Shown one piece after another: positions 22,950 through 34,419 of a DNA stretch of 64,000 nt. The notes under the pieces were generated by a model that saw only the letters and a program-made list of their open reading frames with translations, was not told the origin of the DNA and ran no database searches. The translations under genes were made by a program, and so were the position numbers. Origin of the DNA: Hemileia vastatrix. Its lineage: Eukaryota > Basidiomycota > Pucciniomycetes > Pucciniales > Zaghouaniaceae. The first letter of the stretch is position 1. Every line of letters begins with the position of its first letter. The stretch covers positions 8,251,712 through 8,315,711 of the forward strand of contig JASXTE010000008.1 in assembly GCA_030280995.1 (NCBI GenBank). The letters are read 5' to 3'.

Positions 22950-23196
22950 AAATCCCACAATCCATTTGTGAGACAAGAATAACTCAGATATGATGCCATG
23001 TGAGCCAGAATATTCAGTGATCAGTTCAAGATCTTTCCAGAAAAATTACTTCTTATCCATAAGTGAATCAAATCAAAGATAAGGATTGGCACACCCGTGA
23101 TCAGGTGCCCACATTTATTTTCTGGTGATTTTGCTCCTCAAAAACTCTTTTTTTCTTTTTTTTTACTGAGAATTAATTTCAAGTTTGGTGGCTTTC
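22950..23196. other. Unassigned flank
   Basis: AT-rich DNA without code or repeats that I recognise; a purine/T-run block precedes the H LTR. Confidence 0.4.
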
Positions 23197-23893
23197 AGCC
23201 GGTCATCTAGAAGTAATGGGAAATCAGGGAAGAAGAACGAGAAGAATAATAATAAGAATAATAATAAGAGGAAGAAGAGGAGTAAACTAGGGACAACAAT
23301 AGTAACTTATAAAGGGAATGTAAATGGGTTTTTTAAGTATTTCTGTATCTGCTTAAACAACACAACTTATTAATATTGAAAAGAATATCTTAATGCAACC
23401 TAATAATTGTTTTAGTATTTATATTCTTTAAAAGTTAGTCACCACAAAGAAGTAAGTATATTTGGAAAAAGTTTGTATTTATATATTTAATAAAAAACAA
23501 AATTTATTTAGATAATATAAGTGATGGGACTTCAGGGGATTACCCAATGTCCTTATATAGGCAAAGGGCCCTCTGAAGTGCTATAAACATTTATATACAA
23601 TTGAAATTTAAGAGAAAACAAAATAAAAATAAATGTTATAAGAAAAATACTACTTAAGCTGAAAAAAGTAATTTAAACCATGAGTAAGAGCCCATTTTCC
23701 CACAAATTAAAATTCAAATGCTGTGACAAAATTAATGGGGACATTTAATTAGTATGAGACAAAAAGGACATAACTAATTTAATTTAAAGCCAGTCTCTCC
23801 AATGATTAAAAATAGTTATTTTTTGAATGTAAAAAAAGTATACTATTTTTTTTTAAAAATTTTAATGTAAATAATTAATTTAGTATAAAAAAT
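23197..23893 (-). repeat. F-like LTR (H), cut by element C
   Basis: Read on the minus strand it matches the F LTR in order: GTGGGAAAATG, a TATA-type promoter near 23555 (GCCTATATAAGG), TTGGGTAATCCCC, GGTTGCATTAAG, and an end CTTCTAGATGACCGGCTGA near 23197. Its upstream part is missing at 23893, where the R segment of element C begins. No element body adjoins it on the left. Confidence 0.6.
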
Positions 23894-24494
23894 GACCACT
23901 ATCTAAGAGACCCTGCACAACAACAAATTTGGTGTTTTTAAGCACCAAATTGCATAAAACCCCTCTAGAAATGCTTCCCAGCCTTCTAGAACCAGGGCAG
24001 GCAAGCTGACCAACGTTGGGAGGCCCGCCTGAGGTGGCAGGACCACCCTGAATTCATAAAACCACCAATAACCTGCAAAAATACCCAAAATACTTAGAAA
24101 AATCTACTATGACTACTAAAACCTTTAAAACACATAATTAGGCTATAACAACATTGGGACATAAAATGTAGAGAAAAATTAGTCCACTCTAAAGGTACTA
24201 ATTGCTTAACCCTAAGACTTAAGGTTAGCCAGTAACACACACAAAAAAAAGCTATCTTTTTAAATAAAAATGAAAAAATTACGCCTTAAATCTTAGAATA
24301 TGAAAAATTTCATCAAGACATAAAATATAGGAAAATCCCGGGGCTATTCAATGGTAGTACACACATCCCAGAAGTCTCAATATTTGCTGAATAATTCCAG
24401 AAAAACACCCAATTATTAAATAATGTCATTTAAGAAATATCAAAACAATGCCAAATAGACCAACAAAGGGCTCCGCCAGTGTTGGAAGACCACA
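23894..24494 (-). repeat. U3-R end of element C (3' side)
   Basis: On the minus strand it starts TGTGGTCTTCC beside the polypurine tract and stops after the 89-bp R segment (23982-23894). That segment matches 53108-53020 without gaps. The U5 part that follows in the right copy is absent here. Confidence 0.75.
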
Positions 24495-24504
24495 TCCTCC
24501 CTCC
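24495..24504 (-). promoter_or_regulatory. Polypurine tract of element C
   Basis: GGAGGGAGGA on the minus strand, identical to element A at 3515-3524, directly before TGTGGTC. Confidence 0.85.
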
Positions 24505-24542
24505 AATAGAGAATGTACACATTCTCCTACATCACAACCACC

Positions 24543-25167
24543 ATGTTCAGCTTTCTTTCCAAATCTGCTACTGACATGGGTCCTTTCCAATACTGCATTG
24601 ACAACAATCTCATCTGTAGCATCACACCACCAGCTCATCCCTACAGAACCTCCTGTGATACCTGTCACTCTAGGAAGAATACTTGTTTCAGACCTGGTCC
24701 ATTATCCTCTTCAACATATTCTCCTCCTCCAGAACCTGATCCACCTTCTACCAGCACCAAAAGATCCAGACCATCCATCCTGATCCCCAGACTGGTCAAC
24801 AAATTACACCCTTCAAAAAAGAGTGCCAACCCCGCTACAACCACTAGCTCTACCATCCCTGGTCCTTCTGATGGTAACCCCAATACTTCTTCATGCTTAA
24901 ATTCAATCTGACACATTTCCAGTTCATTTCCATACAGACAGTGATGATGAAAATGTGGGAACCATTGAAGCAACCCCACCTAATCCATTTCCCACCATCA
25001 AAGACAAATTCCAACAAAATTTTTCTCAAAAGAAGCATCTCATTCTAAATTACTTCCAATCCACTCCTGCCAGGAATCCAAAGGACCTTGAGAAAAGGAG
25101 GGACCTCATTAATCAGCTCAAAGCCAATGCTGAACATTTTGTTACATTGCTTGATTCTTTTCTGTAG
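24543..25167 (+). pseudogene. Antisense cysteine-cluster frame 1 of element C
   Basis: Runs opposite to the element, just inside the 3' end. An ATG at 24543 or 24576 leads to YCIDNNLIC, 12 residues, then CDTCHSRKNTC. This matches CX2CX6C-X12-CX2CX6C except that the first cysteine is absent. A proline/serine-rich linker follows. A frameshift near 24905 precedes an acidic stretch (DSDDENVG) and a charged C-terminus (KRRDLINQLKANAEHF) ending at TAG 25165-25167. The spacing matches the fungal Zn2Cys6 pattern, but basic residues lie in the second half, not the first as in Gal4. I do not know a named family. Not intact. Confidence 0.55.
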
Positions 25168-25213
25168 TTTATTCTTGCCTGAAAATCTTTATTTAAAAAA
25201 AAATGAAAAAAAA

Positions 25214-25900
25214 TTCCTCAGTTTAAAGACTTGGGGACTAATCCTCAGTTTTAAGTCTTGGCGGACATACAGCCCTTATTTTACAGTCTTGGGGGACTCA
25301 AAACCCGCAGTTTATAGTCTTGGGGACTCAAAATCTAAATCAAAAATACAGAACCAGATATTAAAACATTAAAGACTAAAGAGAATAAACTGAAATTCTG
25401 GGGTAACTGTTCTACAGAGCATCCAAATCATCAGTTACCCCCTCACTTTCCTTAACTAAATTCAGAGACTCCCCCTTTGGATTCCCTCTTCCAGAATCAC
25501 ACTATCACCACATTATCAGTTTATAGTTCTGAAGGACTCAACCATCAAACCATCCTCAGTCTATAGTCTTGGGGAACTGTACCATTCTTCAGTTTAAAGT
25601 CTTGATAGACTGACCACAGTGTTCAGTTTAAAGTCTTGATGGACTTTACACAGTGTTCAGTTTAAAGTCTTGATGGACTTACAGATCCACAAAAGCATAA
25701 GCCAAATTCTTGATAAAATCTTAAAAGCCAGCCAGTTTAAAGTCTTAGAGGACTAAAAGATCTATAGTTGTAACAAAAATAAAAATCTTGAAGAAATCTT
25801 AAAAAAAACAGCAAGTTTTATGTCTTGGAGGACTGCAATGTTCAGTTTAAAGTCTTGATGAACTAACTGCAGTGTTCAGTTTAAAGTCTTGACGGACTAC
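25214..25900. repeat. Array of about 13 hairpin motifs, CAGTTTAAAGTC-loop-GACT type
   Basis: Units such as CAGTTTAAAGTCTTGATGGACT recur every 25-80 bases. Most form AGTC/GACT around a 6-nt loop (TTGATG, TTGACG, TTAGAG); a few are degraded. The array lies between the two antisense frames, on the same strand as the A arrays. Confidence 0.8.
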
Positions 25901-26051
25901 AAATATTTTGCATAAAAAAAAAGCAGAGCCACCTCCATGCACAATGCTCCGCAGCCAACGTGTTGAACTTCCCCTCTTTCTTCATCATCTACACATCACT
26001 GATAAAATTTTGATTGATCTATTTTCTCTTCATTATTGTTCCTGCACAGAT

Positions 26052-27412
26052 CATGGCTGGATACCCAGATTTTGACCCATCAGACCTTCCCTGTTTCACT
26101 GCTCCAAAGGACTATGCTTGTAAACAGTGCATCCACAGGTGCATATCTTGAACTTTCACTCTTCCTACTCCTCAGACCAATTTCTATAACAGGGCCTGTG
26201 ATTCCTGCAACTCTAAAAAGAAAAGATGTGACAGAGACCCCAACTATAAAATACATCTGCCTTCACCTTCACATAAACATATTTCAGATCTCCTACCAGG
26301 TCACCAGAACTTGCACCTGCTTCTTCATCTTTATCTTTGGTTCCTTCAAGAAGATCACACTGTTCTATTCCCAAAACACTTCTTAAAAGATCTGCTTTAT
26401 CATCCCAAGAAACAGCATTTATCTCCGCAAAACTGCCTAAAACAGCTTCAAAATCAGCTCCCAGGCTGCTAGACCATGTCCAGGAGTCCCGCCTGCCTTT
26501 CCATAGAGCAAAAATCAGGCTCAAAACTCCCAAATTCAGCCAGATAACAGCCAAATTCCTCCATAAAACACTAACAGCTCTACACAAAAACCTCTCAATG
26601 CTCCCAGAGCAATGCGTACCACCACCAATTCTTCATCTGGTCACACCAAAACTTCCAAAATCTCTAGAAAGCTTGCTAGAGGACCCTTTGACAACACCTG
26701 AGCACCCAACACTGCTGCTAAACAAAAAACTCCTTTTACTTCAAGAAGAACTAACTTCACCTCTCCCCTGGCCGCCAATTATTCCTCTGATAGTTCCCTT
26801 TCTTCCAGATCTTCATCCAAAAGATCCCAATCAGCTTCCAGGTCACCTTCTCCTGGTACTTCCTTCAACCAACCTGTCAATCCTCCGCCAGTATCTAACC
26901 CACCTGCGCCAAGAAATAATATAAAAAACAACAACAACAACAGCCCTGCTGCTCTAACCAGGCCACAGGAACCTCCTTTTTAAAGTCCATCTTCCCAACA
27001 ACATTTAGAGCATGATCATGAGAATCCATACCGCCATCTGGTTGATCCTTCTTCAACATCCATTCAACATTCTTCAGCAGTCCAAATTCCTGCTGCATAC
27101 AAATTTGATGAGCTCCCAATTTGTAATTACCAAATTATTAAATCCCATTTCTTTAACAAAGAGAAATTAATGATCCAATTCTTCTGTTTAGTTTGAGCCC
27201 CGCCTCCTGAAACTGCTATTGGGATTGGCCAAACTCCATAAACTACCTTAACTCTTGATTATGCCGACATGAAACAACACCTGATCATGATGTGTTCTAA
27301 CATGCTTAAGGCCTTTGCTCTTCATGGTCCATTGAATGAATTGGAAAAGAATTTGAGGAAATAGCTCCTTCATGACCACTAGAAGATTTCTAGAATAATC
27401 AAGCACACCTTC
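26052..27412 (+). pseudogene. Antisense cysteine-cluster frame 2 of element C, first part (interrupted by D)
   Basis: ATG 26052 (MAGYPDFDPSD) leads to CKQCIHRC, a TGA, then RACDSCNSKKKRCDRD, a CX2CX6C motif with a basic centre. After frame slips near 26270-26600 the readable frame is rich in S, T and P (SRSSSKRSQSASRSPSPG), then NNIKNNNNN, then a more ordered part (YKFDELPICNYQIIKSHFF, DYADMKQHLIMMCSNMLKA). It reaches the insertion point of D at 27412 in frame, and continues at 36223. Stops include those near 26155, 26980 and 27200. Function unknown; a DNA- or RNA-binding role is suggested by the cysteines and basic residues. Confidence 0.55.
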
Positions 27413-28219
27413 TGTCAAGGTACACTTTTGGTCTAGAAGATTTGGTATGAAGCTCTACAAGGATTTTAAGAATTAAAATGGATTCTCAACAAATTGGTAT
27501 GTATTTCTTAATTCAAGGATGATTATTTTACTCAATTAAAAGAGGTAGGATTAAAATATTGATATAACTTATAGATTAGAGTTATTCTATTGTAAATACT
27601 AATGATATAGAATATAAGAATAAGTTTTGATTGGTTGTTGTTGTAATAAAATGGTGTAGTAAAGGAATGATTAAAAAACAACCAAAAAGAGAGGCCTTAT
27701 ATATGCAAAGGAGAGACAAAGCACGGCAATAAAATTCTAAAAATAGTAGTATGAGAGAGAGAAAAGAATATTCCAGAAGGAGTATTTTCAAATAATAAAG
27801 TTGTTCTAAAAAGAAGGCGTCAAAAAGATGTATTTACAGAGTATGTCAGAAATACATCAATTTATTTAATATTTACCGTAGAAGTCAATTCTAAATAAGG
27901 AATTTGAATTTTTTGTATATATTTAATATTATTTGAATATTAAAATCTTATTTTAACTTAAAATCTATTTTTTAATAAATTTTTTTATTTTTTCCAACCT
28001 GTCAAATGAGCACGGTGTTATTGAAAAAATATAAGGGACAATTTTATATTTTAATTTTAATTATTCATTTAATTTTATAATTCTGTACTTAGTTAATTTA
28101 TTATAAGTAATTTTAATGTAACTAATTTATAATTAAATAATAATTAAAATGATAAGGTGCGGCTTTATCCAGTAAATAATTAATTATTTCACTGGGTAAG
28201 TCTAGTAGCCTGGCTGACA
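27413..28219 (-). repeat. 3' LTR of element D
   Basis: 807 bp. Minus-strand start TGTCAGCCAGGC at 28219, end CTTGACA at 27413. A TATA-like stretch lies near 27705 (minus-strand CATATATAAGG). Termini are the canonical TG and CA, unlike the 5' LTR. Confidence 0.93.
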
Positions 28220-28230
28220 CTCCCTCACTC
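28220..28230 (-). promoter_or_regulatory. Polypurine tract of element D
   Basis: GAGTGAGGGAG on the minus strand directly before TGTCAG. Confidence 0.85.
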
Positions 28231-28252
28231 TAAAAAAAACAATAAAAAAATG

Positions 28253-29760
28253 CTATGATTTTTTCTTTTTATACTTTTTTAGTAGAGTAGGAAGATTAGA
28301 TATCTCCTTCCCAGGTATCCAAGAATCATATTCAGATGATTTGTTGTTGAATCTCAATAAGTATTCTGTACCTTTTTCAGCAGTGACTATTCTGTCATTT
28401 AAAATTTTTTCAATTTCTGCTGTTTCAGTGATTTCATTTGGGGTTTTCTTTGGTCTACCCCTCCTTTTTGGAAATAAATCACTATTGGATGTGTAAGGTT
28501 TCAAAAGAGATATTGGAAAAACAGGATGTTTTTTTTCATATGGAGAATACAGAATAACTTCAACTGCATTATCTCCAATCATTCTTCTGACAACAAATGG
28601 AGCAACAAATGGATCTTTCAATTTGTTATTACCTTGTAAGTTCAAGTGGACTGTAGAAATCAACACTTCATCACCCTTTTTAAAAGTGTATTCTTTATGG
28701 AATTTGTCCCATCTTTTCTTCTCATATTCAAATGATTTTTCAATACATTTTTGAGCATGATTTCTACATAGTTGTTGCATTTGAAGAAAGATTTTACACC
28801 AGGATGTATATCCAATTTAGGTATTTCGTTATTGAGAATTTGGGCAGGAGTATTTGGAACATATCCAAGCCAGAGCTCAAAAGGCTTTCTTTGAGTAACA
28901 GAATGAACAGTGCTATTATAAGCAAATTCTAACCCAGGAAGTAAGGTAACCCAATCATGAGTGAATATGTCATTATCTTTATACTCAAGGCCAAAGGCAC
29001 AATATCTTCTTATCATGTCCTCTAAATTCTGAATCATTCATTCAGCTAAACCATCAGTCTGAGGGTGATGGGCAGTAGAAAGTTTCAGATCACAACCACA
29101 AACATCCATCAGAGACATCCAAAATTCAGAAGTAAATTTAGGGTCTCTGTCAGAGATTATGGCTTTGGGGAAACCAGCAGTATTAAACATATGAGACCAC
29201 GATAAGAAAGCTAATTCTTTAGTGGAAACATCCTTGTGAGTAGGGATAAATTTACACGTTTTAGTGAATCTGTCCACAATAACCCAACAAGAGTTATAAC
29301 TGTCTTTACCAGCAATAGGTAGTCCTGTTACAAAATCCATGTTTATTATTTGCCATGGAGCATCAGGAGGTTCAATATGTTGCATTAATCCTGCTCTTTT
29401 ACCAGTTAATCTTTTTGATTTTTGGCAAGAATCACAAGATTCAACATATAATTTTGTGTCTTCAGACATATTAGCCCACCAAGCAGTGTTCTTAATTCTG
29501 ATCATTGTTTTGTCAAGATCAAAATGTCCAGCTAATATGTCATCATGACAAATTTTCAAGATGATTTCTTTCATAGAAGGAGGAATAACAATAACATTAC
29601 TCAACTTTCTTCTATAATATAGATATCCTTCATCAATTGAAAATTTACCTTTTTCCAAAGCTTTTTGGTACTTTGGTGGAAGGGTTTTAATTAATGCTTG
29701 TATTGAAGCATTCTTTGGATCATTTAATATGGTGCATAACTTTTTCAAGTCAGTGTCCTT
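28253..29760 (-). pseudogene. Integrase and weak chromodomain of element D
   Basis: Follows RNase H after a TAA at about 29764-29766 that element E shares. The zinc-binding module has HDDILAGHF and CDSCQKSK. The core has MDFVTGLP, SDRDPKF and DGLAE; the last glutamate is kept, but the next codon is TGA (AGA in relatives, near 29035). A frameshift near 28770 separates the last part. The C-terminus (KILNDRIVTAEKG, then YLLRF and W) has the spacing of a chromodomain, which in this class steers insertion toward marked chromatin. I call the chromodomain by pattern only. Confidence 0.88.
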
Positions 29761-29766
29761 ATCATA

Positions 29767-31998
29767 TTATTCCAGAATAAGCTGTAATAGCTCTTCCTCC
29801 ATATCAACCACATATATCCCATGAATATGAATAATTTCATCCTCAGGATCATAAGCAGGATTAGAGTCATAATTTGGTAAAGGTAACCTTGATAACATAT
29901 CCACATTTGAGTGAACAATACCAGCCCTATGAATTATTGTCATTCTCCCTCTGTACTCTTGAACAGCCAGCTGCCATCTGAACATATGTCTGTTAGGTGT
30001 TTTCAAGTTTAAAAGGGATTTAACTGCACTGCAGTCAGTGACAAGTTCAAGTTTCTGGTCATCTAGGTAATAATGAAGCTTTTCTAGAGCCCATACTACA
30101 GCTAAACACTCTAATTGAGTAGCACCATATTTCAATTCACTATTTCTCAAGGTTCTTGAAATATAACAAATTACTACTTCTGAAACTTTATCATTTATCA
30201 CTTGTTTTTGATTGAAGGCAGCACCAAGACCAATGAAACTGGCATCAGTGTACAAAAAAAATGGTTGATTAAAGTCAGGTAAAGCAAGAATTGGTGCTGA
30301 CATCAAACAGTGTTTCATAGTGTCAAAGGCTCTTTGTCTTTCACTATTCCAGACAAAAGCAACATCCTTTCTAGTTAATTGGGTAAGGGGTAAAGCTATG
30401 ACTTGGTAATTTTTAATATACTGTCTATAGTATCCACACATTCGCAAAAAACTTTGGAGCTCTCTCACTGTAGTAGGAGCCTTCACCTGTTGTATGGCTG
30501 CCACTTTGTTCTGGTCAACACATATCTGTAAGCCTGAAACAACATGACCAAGAACTTTTAAAGAATGGAAACCAAATTTACATTTCTTCAAAGCAAGTTT
30601 CATATTTATTTCATCCATTTTCTGGAATACTTTACACAGGTGTTTAAGATGGTCCTCAAATGTTTTTGAGAATATAATGATATCATCAAAATAAACCATC
30701 AGCCATCCTTCAATTATCTCTTGATGGAATGTGTTATCCATTACTTTTTGGAAAACTGAAGGGGCATTTTTAGGGCCAAATGGCATCCTAATATACTTAT
30801 AAATACCCATATGAGTGGCAATCATCAGAAAGTTCTGAGAATTTTTCTCCACAGGTACCTGGTGATATCCTTTATTACCATCCAAACAGCTGATATATTT
30901 AGCACCCTGTAAAGTAGCATGTATAGAGCTACTTCTAGGTAAAGGGTAGATATCATCAACAGTATAAGTATTTAGTGCTCTATAATCACCACATAACCTG
31001 GCTTTATCTTTCTCATAAGAAATTAGGACAGGTGAGATAACACAATATTTAGGTGTTTCAACTACCTTTTCAATAATATTCATTTTTAAAAGGGTAGAGA
31101 TATTGTCTTCAATATCTTTTCTCTTTGTGGGAGAAGCAGGATAAGGCTTCTTCTTTAAACTAGGTGGTATATCAGTTAATGGGAAAGACAATGAAAGTTT
31201 CATTTCCTCTTTAACTAATCCCAGTTCATGTGACCCATGAGCAAAGGCCATAGGAAAAGACTTTATCAAGTTAATGATGGAATCTTTATCCTCACCAGAT
31301 AGTTGTTTTCCAAAAGAAGCATTGTCAATTTCAGACATAAGGGCATGCATTTCCTTTGTAGATCTTCCTTTATATTGAACCACAGAATTACATGTGTTTA
31401 ATTCTGGTTTTAATAACTTTTTAGGGGAGGAAATCTTAAATTTTCTCATCCCATTCATCCCCATTGTGAAACATTGGTTTGAAGGATCCAATTTTATGCC
31501 ATACTTGGTTAAAATATCATTCCCTACAATAAACCAATTGATCAAGTTATCATTTTTCATGACAACAAAATCACAAATAGCTCTTACAAAACCATGTTTA
31601 TATTTAAAAAACACTGTGGCTTTGTATTTCCCAATGGGGGACAAAACAGAGCCATAACCTCTCCAATTTTCAGAAATGATAGGAATCAGTTTTGATTTAT
31701 AATCTTGATCCACTGAAGCAAGTGCTCTTTCAGAAACTACACTTCATCCAGCTCCAGAATCCAGAACAACTTCAATGCTGGTTCCATTGATAAAGACTGG
31801 TGCCTTAAGAGGGGAAATAATAATTGAGCTATCCTCAATGTTCTTTATGATCTCAGCATCCTCAACTGTAGATAAAGCATTATTATCAATATCAATAGTA
31901 TTTAAATAATGAATATCCTCTTTCAGCATCAAGATTTCTTGTTGAGATTCATATGAAATATTGCTGGCACAATCACTTGATGTATCATCCAGTGCCAC
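29767..31998 (-). pseudogene. Protease, reverse transcriptase and RNase H of element D
   Basis: The protease has the active site VVLDSGAG (near 31750), directly followed by a TGA in place of a glycine codon. The next 648 codons (31713-29767) are open. RT has LCGDYRALN, MPFGPKNAPSVF and the catalytic YFDD, a less common variant of Y-x-DD that is YIDD in E and F. RNase H follows with LYTDAS, ATQLECLAVVWAL and VTDCSA. The frame ends at a TAA before YDKDTD. This is the best preserved polymerase in the window. Confidence 0.92.
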
Positions 31999-32036
31999 TG
32001 TGTCATCAGCATGCTCCTCTGTTTGTTCTACAAGAT

Positions 32037-32720
32037 TTATCTTCTTGTCACAAACATGGCCTTTCTTCCAAGGCTTGTTGCACTTGAAGCAAGTGTTTGT
32101 TGCATACTTCTTTGGTGCAACAGGGGCAGAAGGTTTACCAACCTTTCCAGAGGTTTCTGTTGGTAAGTGGAGGGTTTCTCCAAAGGGGTCCTAGGAATGA
32201 ATCTTCTTGCATCATACTTATTGTTTAGAAGTATCTCATTGCAAGTATTAATGAAAGAAGAGGGTTCTTTGGAGAACTCAGTCCTAGCCACTATCAAGTC
32301 TCTCAGAGACATTGGTAATTTATAGAGGATCCTGTCCTTCCATAAATCAAACTCCATATTTGGGTCCATTGCCCTTAAGATTTTTACAAGTTTCATTAAA
32401 AACTCAATAGGTTTATCAGTAGAAGAGCTATATCTAGTTTCCTCATACTGCCTTTGTTGAGCCATTCTGAACTTGGAGCCACCAAATTGTGCTTTAATTA
32501 ATTTCTTCCAATCCTCCCATGAGTTCTCATTCCCATCCAGGAGAACAGATTCATACCACATCAGGGCAACATTAGTGAACAAAGATATTAACTTGGACAC
32601 AATTTCCTGATCTGGGAGTTTGTAAGAATTTTTAAAGTTGTCAATTCTGCAAATAAATTGTTGCCAATCAGAGGAAGAATCACCATCAAATGTTGGGTAC
32701 TGGTCAAGTTTTGGCTAATT
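32037..32720 (-). pseudogene. Gag C-terminal half of element D: capsid-like region and zinc knuckle
   Basis: The part from 32600 has the capsid-like features seen in Ty3/gypsy Gag (W near the start, then DRILYKLP and SLRDLIVARTEF). The knuckle CFKCNKPWKKGHVC (CX2CX7HXC, as in many chromovirus-like Gags) is readable at about 32046-32090 but in another frame, so one frameshift lies near 32170. Upstream a stop at about 32715 separates it from the coiled-coil part. Confidence 0.82.
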
Positions 32721-32723
32721 CTT

Positions 32724-33419
32724 TTAATTTGAAGGAGTCTCCTTAGTACTAGCTTGTTTCTGAGTAAGAAGCAGCTGTAATTTCTCTAATTGTGCTGAAA
32801 TCCCATTGTTTAATCCTTCTGTTGCAGATTCTGGTGCATCATCAGTTTTTGATGGAAACTCAGTGTTATCAACAGGTATCTCTGGAGCTATTTTTACTTT
32901 AGATGAACTAGCCACAGGTACTATTTGGGCATCCTGCACTATATGTTCCTTCACAGAAATGTCAGAATATTTTTGGTCATTTAACAATGAGTTCAATTTT
33001 TCTTCAATGGTTGTTAGTCCTGTTTTCATTCTTGGAAGACTAGATAAACTCTCATTGATAGTTGCAAAAGATAACTGATTTTTATTTTGAAAAGATGACA
33101 AATGGTCATTCAATCTTTTCAGATTTATCTTATCTATCTCTACCTCCTGGAAACAGGAAGATACAGTATCTTTTAGTTTAGACAAATCATTTTTTATATT
33201 TTGCCATAAAGCAACTTTCTTTTCATGGGTTGCTTTGTAATGAGACAATTCATCAGAGACTCTCTGTGCTTCACTTCTTAATTCTTGATAACCCTGATCA
33301 GTTAACAAACTATTATATCTCTGAGTCAATTGCATATTGTTCATTATATGATTTTTCTTGGCAATAATATCTCTCAAGTGCTCATCATTAATTCTTGCTA
33401 CATCTGGAGTGTTTCTCAA
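32724..33419 (-). pseudogene. Gag middle part of element D, coiled-coil rich
   Basis: 231 open codons, rich in K, E, L and Q, with heptad-like spacing (QELRSEAQRVSDEL, NIKNDLSKLKDTV). Homologous to 57060-57660 of E along its length. A TAA at about 33435 separates it from the N-terminal frame where E has a glutamate codon. Likely a structural Gag part; no enzymatic motif. Confidence 0.8.
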
Positions 33420-33437
33420 TAAGGAAACTGAGTAACT

Positions 33438-34274
33438 TTACAGACTCTCATAGAACTCAGGGTCAAGAGTTTCATCAATCACAGCCATATCAGGATTAAT
33501 CATTGAGGTAGCAATTAAAAGTAATGGATTAGATACATGAGATATCTGTCTACTATTCCCAGCCTCTATAGGTCTCAAAGTTTCATCCTCCCTTCCAGAT
33601 TTACCTGAAGGAACAGAGTCAGCCACAAGAAAAGGCACTTGAGAATCAATAGAGGGACGTACCAGGGTTTGCTGGGTATCACCATATTGGGCTTCCTTCT
33701 TCTTTTGCCTCCTTGATAAGGGTGGGGAGGAGTGGGGTTGACCTGGGTGGGCCTTGATGGACCTACCTGAGGTAACTGATGCTGGTTTTGAGCCAAGTAG
33801 TCCCACTGAGTGTTTAGCCAGTCCCACTGCCACTTGGACACTTCCACCATCTCTTTGGACTGGGGAGCCAATTGTTGTTGATCCCTGGGAGGAAGATGTT
33901 TCTTCTTCTCTTGGAGAAAAGTATCTGTTCTTCTCACCTTTTCTTCCAAGGCATCTACCCTTACCTTTAGTCTCAAGCTTTCTGTCCTTGACTCCTTTAT
34001 GTGAGTAGACAGAATCTTTACCTGCTGAGACAACGGCATCATTTTTATCCTGAAGCCTTTTGGAAGCTCTTCTGGTGGGTTTATCATGGGCTTCTGATCC
34101 TGAGTTGTGTCCACTAGGATTTCTACTTCTTCCATCTCTACATCCTGTTTGGGGCAAGGATTTATTAGTTTGAGAAATTCTTCTTGTTAAAGGAGAACTT
34201 ACAGAAGTAGGCTCATCATAATCAATTAAGTCTAGTTCTTCTTCCTGTGCAGCAAAACCACTTTGGTCAGTCAT
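33438..34274 (-). CDS. Gag N-terminal frame of element D, overlapping a second conserved frame
   Basis: Starts MTDQSGFAAQEEELDLIDYDE at 34274, as in E (56225). Its ends are well conserved with E, but the middle, 34135-33640, is basic low-complexity sequence. There a second minus-strand frame is open for 186 codons (34135-33575) and looks more protein-like: a coiled coil (VDALEEKVRR) and the tryptophan-rich WQWDWLNTQWDYLAQNQ. That second frame is better conserved in E (56460-56834). The working Gag may therefore switch frame twice, by slippage or splicing, or two proteins may overlap. I cannot tell which. Confidence 0.7.
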   Translation of the reverse strand: MTDQSGFAAQEEELDLIDYDEPTSVSSPLTRRISQTNKSLPQTGCRDGRSRNPSGHNSGSEAHDKPTRRASKRLQDKNDAVVSAGKDSVYSHKGVKDRKLETKGKGRCLGRKGEKNRYFSPREEETSSSQGSTTIGSPVQRDGGSVQVAVGLAKHSVGLLGSKPASVTSGRSIKAHPGQPHSSPPLSRRQKKKEAQYGDTQQTLVRPSIDSQVPFLVADSVPSGKSGREDETLRPIEAGNSRQISHVSNPLLLIATSMINPDMAVIDETLDPEFYESL

Positions 34275-34419
34275 TCTAAGATTTAACTGAAATGAAAAAA
34301 AGAGACAAATTAATTAGTCTTTATTTTTAATTTTTATTTAAAAGAAATAAAAAAAAATAATAAAAAAAATCTTTTTAGGATAAAAATCAACTTAAATAAA
34401 ATTAATTTATTAATAAAAA

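Noticed and set aside
22932..22955. tRNA gene suggested by GGTTCAAATCC
   Set aside because: The sequence is half of an 18-bp palindrome; no acceptor, D or anticodon arms can be formed upstream.
23185..23373. 62-codon frame rich in N and K
   Set aside because: Lies in the end of the H LTR and is a low-complexity AAT/AAG repeat.
26337..26924. 195-codon plus-strand frame read as one protein
   Set aside because: The serine/proline-rich frame better matching the antisense gene lies in another phase for most of its length; I describe it within antisense frame 2 instead.
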